The notes under the pieces were generated by a model that did not search any database, was not told where the DNA came from, and was given only the letters and a program-made list of their open reading frames with translations. A program made the translations under genes and the position numbers. Below are positions 1 to 8,603 of a stretch of 64,000 nucleotides of DNA, piece after piece. Where the stretch lies: assembly GCA_963666805.2 (NCBI GenBank), contig CAXXWR010000003.1, positions 608,616 through 672,615 of the forward strand. The letters run 5' to 3'. Position 1 is the first letter of the stretch. Each line of letters opens with the position of its first letter. This stretch comes from Fusibacter sp963666805. GTDB lineage: Bacteria; Bacillota; Clostridia; Peptostreptococcales; Acidaminobacteraceae.

Positions 1-268
1 ACTCATCTGGTAACTTCTTTGATAAGCTCTCATATAAGGAAGGATACTGTGCCACAAATGAAGGGTTCAAGCGATAGAAAACCCATAGCCCTTCTTTATG
101 TTGTTCAATAATCCCTGCTTGCTTTAATTTGGCAAGATGCCTAGAAACATTAGATTGCGTTGTATCAATCATCACTTCAAGCTCACATACACATAACTCA
201 CGCTTAAAAAGTACATTGAGAATCCGCAGTCTATTTTCATCAGCTAAGGCCTTCATTATTTCTACCAT
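1..268 (-). CDS. ArsR/SmtB-family metal-sensing repressor (partial)
   Basis: The reading frame starts at the ATG at 268, behind an AGGAGGT ribosome site at about 272-278, and runs off the left edge of the window, leaving 89 residues. It shows the ArsR winged-helix pattern: MKALADENRLRILN at the start, then ELCVCEL, and the recognition helix TTQSNVSRHLAKLKQAG. The CVC pair in ELCVCEL is the thiol metal site found in arsenic/cadmium/lead-type members. Such proteins leave DNA when metal binds. A perfect 14-bp dyad lies just upstream and is the likely autoregulatory operator. The inducing metal and the downstream genes lie outside the window, so they cannot be named. Confidence 0.9.
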   Translation of the reverse strand, partial: MVEIMKALADENRLRILNVLFKRELCVCELEVMIDTTQSNVSRHLAKLKQAGIIEQHKEGLWVFYRLNPSFVAQYPSLYESLSKKLPDE

Positions 269-286
269 AAAAACCTCCTAAATAAC

Positions 287-300
287 TATATTCGAATATA
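287..300. promoter_or_regulatory. ArsR operator dyad
   Basis: TATATTCGAATATA is a perfect 14-bp palindrome 19 bp upstream of the arsR-type start. On the minus strand it lies between a possible -35 (TTGTAC) and -10 (TATAGT, overlapping its edge) with 18-bp spacing, where a bound repressor would block polymerase. AT-rich dyads of this kind are typical ArsR/SmtB sites. Confidence 0.6.
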
Positions 301-374
301 CTCATATAGTACAACTTTTGAATTCATTATTCAAGTCTTTTTTATACTTTTTATAACATATGCTTTAAAAAAAA

Positions 375-408
375 TAAAAAAGACTGGTTTTATACACCAG
401 TCTTTTAA
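375..408. terminator. Intrinsic terminator
   Basis: AGACTGGT (381-388) pairs with ACCAGTCT (396-403) around a 7-nt loop. A-rich sequence on one side and T-rich on the other let it work in both directions. It serves the minus-strand gene ending at 424. Confidence 0.8.
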
Positions 409-423
409 TACAGTACTTAAGGC

Positions 424-2055
424 TTATTGATTATTATTGGTTCCTTCTATCTCATTTCTTGGTATCGTATAAAGTGATTCATTTTCAAAGAGAATGAGGT
501 CTATACTTGCATTGGTATTTTCATAATATTGAATATGAACGGTATCCCCTGGCATAGTCAAAGGCAATTCACTTGATAAGTTCAGTCCCGCAACAAATAT
601 TTTCTTTTCAGTATCCTTTAGTGTCATATAGTAGTAAGTGGTTCCTTCAATGACTGTAGGATTAATACGCACTACAACGGCTTTTGTATCAATTTGCTCA
701 CCTGTTGAACCGATCCCTTGCATATCCCCACGGTCTTTCATCGTCCTAATATAGTCACTTTTGCTGGATTGTAAATTATCACCTGTTCCAACAATAGAAT
801 AATCGTTCACATTAACAAAGGCATAGAGTTTAACAAGTCCTTTCTTATCTTTCAAGGTCATAAAGTAAGTCGGTTGACCTTCTACATTGATCAGAATTGG
901 GAAAGTGGCTGTGTATTCTTTTTCTTGAACCTTACCTTCTGCAGACGACATAGCCGCATTTTCTGTTGACCCTGAAACTTTATAAAGCGTCGTTTCTTTA
1001 TTTCGCGTATTAATCAATACAAAACCCACTAAACTTTCATCTGAACCTGCTGAGGTAATTCCCGTATAAATATAAGCAGTCCCATTGTTATAAACAAACT
1101 GATGACCATTAGTTGTTTTGAGTTTGTCTTTATCACTAAAATTAAAAACGCCATGAACATAATTGCCCCAATCATTCAATTGATCAATTGCAAAATCCAC
1201 TGGAATAGCTCTATCTACCCATTCTGGCAAATCATCTATACCATAAGGCGTAATCACACCTGTTTGAGCATCAACTACCACTACGCCTTTTACTTTAGGT
1301 CCTAAAAGGCCTATCGTATTATCGTATTCAGTTATTACCCAATAAGGCATACCCGCGTCATCTATTTCAAAAGAGTAATCTGTAAGCCCTTTTGACTCAT
1401 AACCGTTAAAATAGACATGTCTTGAAAGATCTTGATTGAAAAAGGCATTGGGTTGATACTTAATGTAAACATCCTTTCCATCCAAGTTTTGAACCAATTC
1501 TATATCCCTTGAATTAGTTGCAGATACTTTTATATAGCCTGGTGTTCCTTCTTGGTTGTTAATCCATTTGAAGAAACCATCATGTAAAAGGGGTGACACC
1601 CAATAAAGTTGGTCATTCTGTTTAATTAATGTAAAATCACCCAGAGTCACTTGAGAACCTAGTGCTACTTCTTCTCCCAATTTTTTATCAGCCAAATTTT
1701 TGGCAAGTTCTGCATCCACCACTGGGAGTTTAGTGGTATCAATAGGCTCTATTTCTGTTGAGAAGTCCTTCTCATTAACCGGTCCTATCATATTGCGATA
1801 GGCCTTTGAATGAAATAGCGGCATTGAAGCAACAAGTGATATCATCATAATTAAAAACAGTGCAGCGGGTAATATCCAACCCTTCTTGATTCCCATTACC
1901 ATCAGTACCAGTGCAATAACAATTGAAACAAAGAAAAGAATCAATTGAAAATCAACAAAACCTATAGAGAGTACAGGTAATGCAAGCCAGAAAAAGACTC
2001 CCAAAACAATGACGGATATAATCAGTAAAGGAACTATTTTTTTAATTAACTTCAT
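424..2055 (-). CDS. Membrane-anchored protein with large extracellular domain, function unknown
   Basis: This 543-residue protein begins with three closely spaced hydrophobic helices (roughly residues 5-30, 33-55, 60-80). A long soluble region of about 460 residues follows, presumably outside the cell. That region is rich in beta-type alternation and contains repeats resembling PepSY-like modules (for example GVVVVDAQTGVITPYGIDDLPEWVDRAI, cut here as GVVVVDAQTG followed by PEWVDRAIP). It has no cysteines that would suggest metal or redox chemistry, and no catalytic motif I recognise. The gene stands alone, with its own terminator and a gap on both sides. I do not know the function; a role in the cell envelope is a guess from topology. 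Confidence 0.75.
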   Translation of the reverse strand: MKLIKKIVPLLIISVIVLGVFFWLALPVLSIGFVDFQLILFFVSIVIALVLMVMGIKKGWILPAALFLIMMISLVASMPLFHSKAYRNMIGPVNEKDFSTEIEPIDTTKLPVVDAELAKNLADKKLGEEVALGSQVTLGDFTLIKQNDQLYWVSPLLHDGFFKWINNQEGTPGYIKVSATNSRDIELVQNLDGKDVYIKYQPNAFFNQDLSRHVYFNGYESKGLTDYSFEIDDAGMPYWVITEYDNTIGLLGPKVKGVVVVDAQTGVITPYGIDDLPEWVDRAIPVDFAIDQLNDWGNYVHGVFNFSDKDKLKTTNGHQFVYNNGTAYIYTGITSAGSDESLVGFVLINTRNKETTLYKVSGSTENAAMSSAEGKVQEKEYTATFPILINVEGQPTYFMTLKDKKGLVKLYAFVNVNDYSIVGTGDNLQSSKSDYIRTMKDRGDMQGIGSTGEQIDTKAVVVRINPTVIEGTTYYYMTLKDTEKKIFVAGLNLSSELPLTMPGDTVHIQYYENTNASIDLILFENESLYTIPRNEIEGTNNNQ

Positions 2056-2169
2056 TATTTCATCTCCAATCCTATAATTGATTTACTCACTTCATTATAA
2101 ACGTTAAGTATAAAAAGACCATAGGTAATGTCTTAAGAAAAGATTAAAGTTTCCCCTTCTCTAACTATA

Positions 2170-2206
2170 AAAATAGCGTAGCCCTTGATATTAAAGACTA
2201 CGCTAA
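2170..2206 (-). terminator. Intrinsic terminator after mscS
   Basis: On the minus strand TAGCGTAG (2205-2198) pairs with CTACGCTA (2181-2174), followed by a TTTTTAT tract. It lies 22 bases past the MscS stop codon. Confidence 0.8.
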
Positions 2207-2227
2207 GTTATTCTAAATGCTTATATT

Positions 2228-3037
2228 TTATTTGATTTGTGTTACAACACGTTGAGGGTATGGGATATCAATTTGTTCTCTATCGAGTGCTTCTTTCACT
2301 TCTTCCATCATTGTAAAATAAACGTCCCAATAATCAGATGCATCTACCCACACTCTTACCTTATAAACAAGCGCACTGTCGCCATGGGCTGCTAAACGGA
2401 TAAAGGGTTCTGGATCACTCTTTATTTTATCATTTTGCTCAATAACGCCACGAATAGTCTGCTTCACATGGTCAATGCTACTACCGTAGCCAACACCGAA
2501 CTCAAAATCTACACGACGTGTTGGATTGGCTGAATAATTCACCACAGAACTCCCTGAAATAGAAGCATTAGGAATAACAATTTTACGATTGTCTGGAGTG
2601 GTCAATTCAGTATAGAAGAGACTAATACCAGAAACGGTTCCTGAATGACCTGCACCTTCTATATAGTCTCCCACTTTAAAGGGATGAAGTGCTGTAATTA
2701 AAACGCCACCTGCAAGGTTAGATAAACTGCCTTGTAGGGCCAAACCGATTGCTAAACCAGCTGCTCCTAATACCGCTACAAACGTTGCTGATGGAACACC
2801 TGCTATCAAAATAGCAGATACGAGTACGAGTGCCTTAAGTCCAAATTTGAAGGCTGAACCTGAAAAGGATTGAAGGGTAGGGTCCATTTTTTTCCATCCC
2901 TTACTTTTAGTAATAAGCTTTTCTAGATAATTAGTTAATTTAAAACCAATCAATAAGACCAATAATGCAACAATAATTTTACCGCCATAAGTGATGATTG
3001 CTGTTTTTACATATAGACTAATTTGCATAAATGTCAT
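2228..3037 (-). CDS. mscS: Small-conductance mechanosensitive channel, MscS family
   Basis: The 269-residue product has the length and layout of MscS. Three N-terminal hydrophobic helices (about 10-32, 55-80, 82-110) end in the Gly/Ala-rich pore helix (FVAVLGAAGLAIGLALQGSLSN). The conserved cytoplasmic beta domain (FKVGDYIEGAGHSGTVSGI, TPDNRKIVIPNA) follows. Such channels open on membrane tension and release solutes during hypo-osmotic shock. An AAGGAGGCAATT ribosome site precedes the start. The gene appears monocistronic, ending at the terminator noted at 2170-2206. Confidence 0.95.
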   Translation of the reverse strand: MTFMQISLYVKTAIITYGGKIIVALLVLLIGFKLTNYLEKLITKSKGWKKMDPTLQSFSGSAFKFGLKALVLVSAILIAGVPSATFVAVLGAAGLAIGLALQGSLSNLAGGVLITALHPFKVGDYIEGAGHSGTVSGISLFYTELTTPDNRKIVIPNASISGSSVVNYSANPTRRVDFEFGVGYGSSIDHVKQTIRGVIEQNDKIKSDPEPFIRLAAHGDSALVYKVRVWVDASDYWDVYFTMMEEVKEALDREQIDIPYPQRVVTQIK

Positions 3038-3073
3038 ACAATTGCCTCCTTCTATTTTTAATCGTTTTTTTAT

Positions 3074-3895
3074 TTAAAGTTTATCAATGGCGTGAAAATG
3101 AGGTTTCATCTTATCATAGCTCGTGATGTACTTAAAGCCAAGTGCCTTTAGCATTTCAATGTTGTCTTCAAAATGTGTCCCTAAGTAATCTGTTGTATGG
3201 GCATCACTCCCTAAGGTAATAATTTCACCACCGCACGCCTTATAAAATTTTAAAATATCAGGGGTTGGGTTGTTAACACCTAATCCATACTTATACCCCC
3301 CTGCATTGACTTCTATTCCCTTGCCGTTGTAAGCCAAATGTTTAAACAAATCTTCAAGAATATCAAAATGTTGATGAACATCATGATTGACAAGGTCTTT
3401 TTTATACCTTACATAGAGGTCTAAATGACCGAGTACACTGTATTGATCCGACATCTTGGCACAGGCATTATACATCTCATAGTAGTGCCTCACACTTTCA
3501 AAATCTGTCTTACCTTGGAAATATTTTTGATAATAAAGGTCTGTACGATCTACCGTATGCTGAGACGCCAGTACAAAATCAAAATCATAACGCCCAACAA
3601 ACTGGTCCATTCGCTCTTTTAAATGGGGCTGTACACCAAATTCTACCCCCGTCTTCAAATTAATTTTGTCTCTATATTGTAAGCGAAAAGCTTCAATTGT
3701 TTTAAAATAATCTTCTACGTCAAAAATCCAATCCACGTTTTTGGCTTCATCATCATAATCAAAATCTACATGGTCGGTAAAACAAAGTTCTGTAATGCCT
3801 TCTTCAATGGCTGATTCTATCACTGACTGCATCGGCGTTTCAGAATCATTTGAAAAAGATGTATGGACATGATAATCAAATTTATTTTTAAGCAT
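3074..3895 (-). CDS. hisK: PHP-family histidinol-phosphatase
   Basis: The 273-residue protein carries the PHP metal-site motifs in order: DYHVHTSFSNDSE at residues 7-19, CFTDHVDFD near 38, GVEFG near 84, a QHTVD near 112, GHLDLY near 157, and GSDAHTTDYLG near 229. These match the polymerase-and-histidinol-phosphatase family, in which bound metals hydrolyse L-histidinol phosphate. No other his genes are in the window, so the substrate rests on family similarity only. A related PHP phosphoesterase is the main alternative. Confidence 0.85.
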   Translation of the reverse strand: MLKNKFDYHVHTSFSNDSETPMQSVIESAIEEGITELCFTDHVDFDYDDEAKNVDWIFDVEDYFKTIEAFRLQYRDKINLKTGVEFGVQPHLKERMDQFVGRYDFDFVLASQHTVDRTDLYYQKYFQGKTDFESVRHYYEMYNACAKMSDQYSVLGHLDLYVRYKKDLVNHDVHQHFDILEDLFKHLAYNGKGIEVNAGGYKYGLGVNNPTPDILKFYKACGGEIITLGSDAHTTDYLGTHFEDNIEMLKALGFKYITSYDKMKPHFHAIDKL

Positions 3896-3979
3896 AATCT
3901 ACCTCCGTTGTGCTTATTATACCTAATTTTATACCCTTTGACACGTCATTAAGAAAATTTATCACCTATCAATTGGAGC

Positions 3980-4026
3980 ATAAAAAAAGCAGCGAGTCCT
4001 TTAGCAAGGCATACGCTACTTTTTAA
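3980..4026 (-). terminator. Terminator of the copA-csoR operon
   Basis: On the minus strand AGTAGCG (4020-4014) pairs with CGCTGCT (3995-3989), with one G-U pair, and is followed by a run of seven T. It lies about 95 bases past the csoR stop. Confidence 0.7.
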
Positions 4027-4114
4027 TATTTTAATAACAGCCCGTGAGAATCCTTACTTTTGCTTGAAATGATTATCGTGGAAACCACTAGAGCTATCAT
4101 TATTGAGTTGACAA

Positions 4115-4384
4115 TTACTTGTAGTACCTATCAAGAATATCGATAATTTCTTCGATTTTCTCATCACCATTATGCTGTTCAAAGGCATCTTTCACGCATG
4201 TTTCCATATGGTTCTTTAGAATCAAATTATTGGCCTTTTTAAGAAGCGCTTGAGATGCCAAAATTTGCTTTGAAATATCAATGCAATATCGCTCATTTTC
4301 AATCATTCTTATAATGCCTTCAATTTGACCTTTAGATGTCTTTAACAACTTTAAGGTCGCCTCTCGATCTTTCTTTTCTCCCAT
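4115..4384 (-). CDS. csoR: CsoR-type copper-sensing repressor
   Basis: This is an 89-residue all-helical DUF156 repressor. The copper ligands of CsoR are a Cys in helix 1-2 and a His-x3-Cys pair. Here they appear as C33 (in ERYCIDIS) and H-M-E-T-C near residues 60-64, so copper(I) is the likely signal rather than formaldehyde or sulfide. It lies 7 bases after copA as the second gene of the operon. A GC-rich dyad overlapping the transcription start upstream of copA is the expected target. Copper binding would release the repressor and switch on both genes. Confidence 0.92.
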   Translation of the reverse strand: MGEKKDREATLKLLKTSKGQIEGIIRMIENERYCIDISKQILASQALLKKANNLILKNHMETCVKDAFEQHNGDEKIEEIIDILDRYYK

Positions 4385-4391
4385 ATGCAGC

Positions 4392-4598
4392 CTACTTTAC
4401 ACTGACTACATCGTAGCCAGCTTCTTCAACAACCGCTTTAAGCACATCGTTTTTGACTGAATCAGGTGCTTCGACAACTGCCTTTTTATCCTCTAAAAAG
4501 ACCTCTGCACTGACACCGTCTATGCCGTTTAATGCCTTTTCAACTCTCATTTTACAGTGATTACAACTCATACCTTCGATTATCATTTCTTTCTTCAT
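4392..4598 (-). CDS. copZ: Internal in-frame CopZ-like copper chaperone inside copA
   Basis: Within the copA frame an ATG at 4598-4596 is preceded by a perfect AAGGAG (4613-4608) with 9-base spacing. Translation from here would give a free 68-residue protein, MKKEMIIEGMSCNHCKMRVE onward, the size of a normal CopZ and with the CxxC copper site. The cell may therefore make both the fused pump and a soluble chaperone from one message. The ribosome site and start are seen directly; their use is inferred. An alternative is a recent fusion in which the old copZ start is only a relic. Confidence 0.6.
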   Translation of the reverse strand: MKKEMIIEGMSCNHCKMRVEKALNGIDGVSAEVFLEDKKAVVEAPDSVKNDVLKAVVEEAGYDVVSVK

Positions 4599-7010
4599 GA
4601 TTGTATTCTCCTTATTAACGTTTATTTCATCAGACTTTTGAGTCTCATGAGTATTAAGGGCTTTATCTTTCCCTATTTGACTTGTTTTTTGACTTTCTTC
4701 CCGCATTGAAAAAGTTTCAAAATGACTTACACTGGAGACTTTTTCAATGGCTTTTGGCTTAAAGCCTCTTAGCCTTAAGGCGTTTGTTACAACAGTAACT
4801 GAACTTAAACTCATGGCTGCTGCTGCAAACATTGGATTTAACTTAATGCCAAATGGAATAAATAAGACACCTGCTGCTAGTGGAATACCCAGTGCGTTGT
4901 AGAAAAAGGCCCAGAACAAGTTTTGTTTTATATTTCTAATGGTTTGACGACTTAACTGCACTGCTGTCGCTACATCTCTTAAATCATTTTTCATCAGAAC
5001 GATATCGGCAGATTCAATGGCAATGTCAGTCCCATTTCCAATGGCCATTCCCACATCAGATAAAGCCAGTGCTGGGGAATCATTGATCCCATCACCTACC
5101 ATGGCTACTTTTTTGCCTTGCGATTGAAGTTTTTCAATAACCTCAGCCTTTTCATCAGGAAAAACTTCAGCATAGGCCTTCTCAATGCCTACTTGTTTCT
5201 GTATATAGCGTGCAGTCTTCTGATTATCACCTGTAAGCATAATCACCTCAAGTCCTAAAGCATGTAACCGATTGATTGCTTCTTGACTGGTCGCCTTAGG
5301 TTGATCCATCACAGCAATAATCCCTTTAACATAGCCATCAACAGCAATTAGAAGCGGTGTTTTACCTTCTTCTGCTAATTGATTATATTGGTTTTCAAAA
5401 TGAGCCATATCAATAGCGAGTTCTTGCATTATCGCCGGATTTCCTACTGCAACTGATTGTCCTTCAATCTTTCCTGTTAATCCCTTTCCAGTAACCGCCT
5501 TAAATGATTCAACCGCTTTTACAGGAATTTGATGTGCTTTACCATATTCGGTAATCGCATGTGACAATGGATGTTCAGATTGGTCTTCTATAGAAACAAT
5601 CAAGCTCAAGATTTCACTTTTTTCAACATCCTCTTTCACTATAATTTCTGTTACAGCGGGTTTTCCTTCTGTAATTGTACCGGTTTTATCCAGTACAATT
5701 GTATCAATTTGATGTGTAATTTCAAGTGCTTCTCCACCCTTAACCAACACACCGTGTTCAGCGCCTTTCCCCGTTCCTACCATAATGGCAGTAGGGGTTG
5801 CAAGACCCAGAGCACATGGACAAGAAATAACCAATACGGCTATTGCTGTACTCAATGAAAAGACAAAATCATAGCCCATCAACATCCACACGACGAAGGT
5901 CAAAGCTGAAATAATTAAAACCGTTGGAACAAAAATACCACTTATTTTATCTGCCATCTTAGCAATGGGAGCTTTCTTTGACTGTGCATCTTGAACCAAT
6001 TTTATGATTTGAGATAAAGTCGTATCGTTACCGATACGGGTTGCTTTCATTTCTAAAGCACCATTGTTATTAATAGATGCCCCGATTAATTCATCATCTA
6101 TTGTTTTGGGAACAGGTATACTTTCACCTGTGAGCATGGACTCATCTACTGATGATTCTCCCCCAACGACTAACCCATCTACTGGGATCTTACTTCCAGG
6201 TTTAACAACGAGAATATCGCCCAATTGTACTTCACTAATTGGTATTTCTTGAATACCTTCTGCTGTCTTTAAGAAAGCGGTCTTCGGTGCCAATTCAATT
6301 AATTTTTTAATAGCATCCGATGTTTTAGCTTTAGCTCTCGCTTCTAAGTATTTTCCAACTGTAATAAGCGTTAATATGACAGCTGCTGATTCAAAATAAA
6401 GGTCTTTTGCATAAAGAAGCGTCCGTTCAACATCTCCACTTGCTGTTCCTATTATAATTTGAACCAGTGCAAAAAGGCCATAGAGCACTGAAGCACTTGT
6501 ACCAATTGCAATCAAGGAATCCATATTAGGACTTCCCTTAAAAAGCGTCCTATAGCCGACTTTATAAAAGGGTAAACCCATGTACATGACAGGCAAGGTT
6601 AAAATTAACTGTATCAAGGCAAATCCAAGAGGGGATTCCATTGGACTAATAATGGATGGTAACGGCATTCCCACCATATGACCCATCGTAATAATCAACA
6701 AAGGGACTGTAAAGAGTAAAGAAACGATGAGTCGTTTCTCATAACGTTTCTTCTCTTTTTGCTGCTCATCTTGAAGCTCCATTTTAATTTCATCTATCAC
6801 AGGCGAAGCCTCATACCCTGCCCCGACGACTGCTTTAACAATATCATCTGGCGAAAGGGTCTCGTGGTCATAAGCTACATCCATTCTTCCTGTCATTAGA
6901 TTTACACTAACGGATTCTATGCCCTCAAGTTTTGAAACACCACGCTCGACAGCGGCAGAACATGCTGAACACGTCATCCCTCTCACATCATATTTTTCTG
7001 ATTGTGCCAT
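4392..7010 (-). CDS. copA: Copper-exporting P1B-type ATPase with C-terminal CopZ-like domain
   Basis: The 872-residue pump exports Cu(I) using ATP. In order it shows an N-terminal heavy-metal domain (GMTCSAC, residues 11-17), TGES at 294-297, the membrane metal site CPC at 397-399, the phosphorylation motif DKTGT at 441-445, and GDGINDSPAL in the P domain. After the last helix a polar linker of about 55 residues leads to a second heavy-metal domain (GMSCNHC) covering the last 68 residues. CopA proteins usually carry such domains at the N terminus, and CopZ is normally a separate gene, so this arrangement is unusual. The CopZ-like part has its own ribosome site and ATG (separate entry). The operon has a consensus sigmaA promoter with a CsoR operator. 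Confidence 0.96.
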   Translation of the reverse strand: MAQSEKYDVRGMTCSACSAAVERGVSKLEGIESVSVNLMTGRMDVAYDHETLSPDDIVKAVVGAGYEASPVIDEIKMELQDEQQKEKKRYEKRLIVSLLFTVPLLIITMGHMVGMPLPSIISPMESPLGFALIQLILTLPVMYMGLPFYKVGYRTLFKGSPNMDSLIAIGTSASVLYGLFALVQIIIGTASGDVERTLLYAKDLYFESAAVILTLITVGKYLEARAKAKTSDAIKKLIELAPKTAFLKTAEGIQEIPISEVQLGDILVVKPGSKIPVDGLVVGGESSVDESMLTGESIPVPKTIDDELIGASINNNGALEMKATRIGNDTTLSQIIKLVQDAQSKKAPIAKMADKISGIFVPTVLIISALTFVVWMLMGYDFVFSLSTAIAVLVISCPCALGLATPTAIMVGTGKGAEHGVLVKGGEALEITHQIDTIVLDKTGTITEGKPAVTEIIVKEDVEKSEILSLIVSIEDQSEHPLSHAITEYGKAHQIPVKAVESFKAVTGKGLTGKIEGQSVAVGNPAIMQELAIDMAHFENQYNQLAEEGKTPLLIAVDGYVKGIIAVMDQPKATSQEAINRLHALGLEVIMLTGDNQKTARYIQKQVGIEKAYAEVFPDEKAEVIEKLQSQGKKVAMVGDGINDSPALALSDVGMAIGNGTDIAIESADIVLMKNDLRDVATAVQLSRQTIRNIKQNLFWAFFYNALGIPLAAGVLFIPFGIKLNPMFAAAAMSLSSVTVVTNALRLRGFKPKAIEKVSSVSHFETFSMREESQKTSQIGKDKALNTHETQKSDEINVNKENTIMKKEMIIEGMSCNHCKMRVEKALNGIDGVSAEVFLEDKKAVVEAPDSVKNDVLKAVVEEAGYDVVSVK

Positions 7011-7090
7011 ATTCGCTCACCTCTTTGATCTTATTACTATTTCAATCTTATTACTATTTCTTATATTTTTTCAATTCCGCATTGCTGTAC

Positions 7091-7108
7091 ACACCCCACG
7101 GGGGGTGT
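7091..7108. promoter_or_regulatory. CsoR operator
   Basis: ACACCCC (7091-7097) and GGGGTGT (7102-7108) form a dyad with a 4-bp centre. CsoR sites are typically short G/C-tract dyads of this type. It lies immediately downstream of the copA -10 box, covering the expected start of transcription. Confidence 0.8.
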
Positions 7109-7114
7109 AATCAA

Positions 7115-7143
7115 ATGATAACACTTCTCGTTTATCATGTCAA
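7115..7143 (-). promoter_or_regulatory. sigmaA promoter of copA
   Basis: On the minus strand a perfect -35 TTGACA (7143-7138) and a -10 TATCAT (7120-7115) are separated by exactly 17 bp. Transcription would begin near 7108, within the CsoR operator. Confidence 0.85.
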
Positions 7144-7251
7144 CTCCATCCCTCTTCTATTTTCCTTTTACTATTGAACGCTTAAAATATTTACTTCAAG
7201 AGTAATCTGTGTTAGTATGTTGAACATAAAAAGAGTAGGAGGACACCCGTA

Positions 7252-8529
7252 ATGAGTCACCATGAAATTGATGAAGCCCAACGCTGTCTTGGCTGTAAGA
7301 AACCCAGATGTGTTGAAGGCTGCCCCGTCAATACACCTATCCCTGAATTTATCCGCTTATTTAAAAACAACGATATCTTAGAAGCAGGGAAAATTTTATT
7401 TGAAAACAATCCACTCTCAGTAGTGTGTTCGTTAATCTGTCCTCACGAAAAACAATGTGAAGGTCACTGTATTCTAAACAATAAAAATCAACCGATTCAC
7501 ATTTCTTCGATTGAAAATTATATTTCCGATTATTATTTAACGGTCATGGATTATAAAGTCCCTTTGAAACGTCAAGAAAATATTGCCATTATAGGCGCTG
7601 GACCTGCTGGCTTAACCGTTGCACTGCTCTTAGCCATTAAGGGTTATCATGTTACTATTCTAGAAGCCAATGACAAAATCGGAGGCGTCTTACGTTATGG
7701 CGTTCCCGACTTTAGACTCCCTAAAACAGTCATTGATCGTATTAAAGAAAAACTTATTGATTTAGGTGTCACTATTAGACCTAATACCCTGATTGGTCCT
7801 AACTTAACACTTGACCACCTCATTGCCGATGGCTATGATGCCATCTTTATTGGCACTGGCGTTTGGAAACCTAAACGTCTTAACATCCGTGGAGAAAGTT
7901 TAGGTCATGTCCACTACGGCATTGATTATCTTAAAAATCCAAATGTCTATGACTTGGGTGATCGCGTTGTCGTCATTGGCGCTGGTAATGCTGCAATGGA
8001 CGTAGCCAGAACGGTTCTACGTCATGGGTCGAGACATGTTACCATCATGTACAGAAAAGATCAACCACAAATGTCCGCCAATAAGCACGATCAAGACTAT
8101 GCTAAAGCAGATGGCGTCACTTTTAAATTTTATGCCCAACCTGTAGAACTTACTAAAGAAGGCGTTAAGTATTGTAAAACAGCTAGTCATGAAGACGAAA
8201 AGGGCCAATTAATTTGGGAGACTTTTGAAGATCAACAATTTTTAGAAAAAGCTGATTCTATTATTGTTGCTGTCAGTCAAGGCCCACACAACAATATCGT
8301 TTCTAATACAGACCATATTACAACCAACCGCTATGGACTGGTTATTACAGATGATTCAGGTAGAACGACACGAGAAGGTGTCTTTGCTTCCGGCGATGTC
8401 GTAACAGGTGCCAAAACAGTTGTCGAAGCTGTCAAATACTCTAAATTGGCTGTCAATGCTATTGAAGCGTATTTAGAAGAAAAAGCAAAGCATAAATCAG
8501 TCACTCGAACACTTAAAGATTCATTATAG
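7252..8529 (+). CDS. GltD-like NAD(P)H-dependent FAD/iron-sulfur oxidoreductase
   Basis: The 425-residue protein resembles the glutamate synthase small subunit. An N-terminal cysteine domain (CLGCKKPRCVEGCPV at 12-26; CSLICPHEKQCEGHC near 63-77) suits two Fe-S clusters. It is followed by an FAD Rossmann motif (IIGAGPAGL near 110) and an NAD(P)H Rossmann motif (VVIGAGNAAMD near 240). No large GltB subunit is adjacent, so it may be a stand-alone electron-transfer flavoprotein of the SudA/NfnB type rather than true glutamate synthase. The start follows GTAGGAGGACACCCGTA. A terminator follows the stop. Confidence 0.85.
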   Translation: MSHHEIDEAQRCLGCKKPRCVEGCPVNTPIPEFIRLFKNNDILEAGKILFENNPLSVVCSLICPHEKQCEGHCILNNKNQPIHISSIENYISDYYLTVMDYKVPLKRQENIAIIGAGPAGLTVALLLAIKGYHVTILEANDKIGGVLRYGVPDFRLPKTVIDRIKEKLIDLGVTIRPNTLIGPNLTLDHLIADGYDAIFIGTGVWKPKRLNIRGESLGHVHYGIDYLKNPNVYDLGDRVVVIGAGNAAMDVARTVLRHGSRHVTIMYRKDQPQMSANKHDQDYAKADGVTFKFYAQPVELTKEGVKYCKTASHEDEKGQLIWETFEDQQFLEKADSIIVAVSQGPHNNIVSNTDHITTNRYGLVITDDSGRTTREGVFASGDVVTGAKTVVEAVKYSKLAVNAIEAYLEEKAKHKSVTRTLKDSL

Positions 8530-8552
8530 AATAGAATAAATTCAGTCAATAT

Positions 8553-8590
8553 AAAAAGCGAGCCCCTATAAAATAGGACCTCGCTTTTTT
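8553..8590. terminator. Bidirectional terminator between the flavoprotein gene and leuS
   Basis: AAAAAGCGAG (8553-8562) pairs with CTCGCTTTTT (8580-8589) with a partly paired interior. It has A and T runs on either side and serves two convergent genes. Confidence 0.85.
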
Positions 8591-8603
8591 TATGTTATTC
8601 TTT

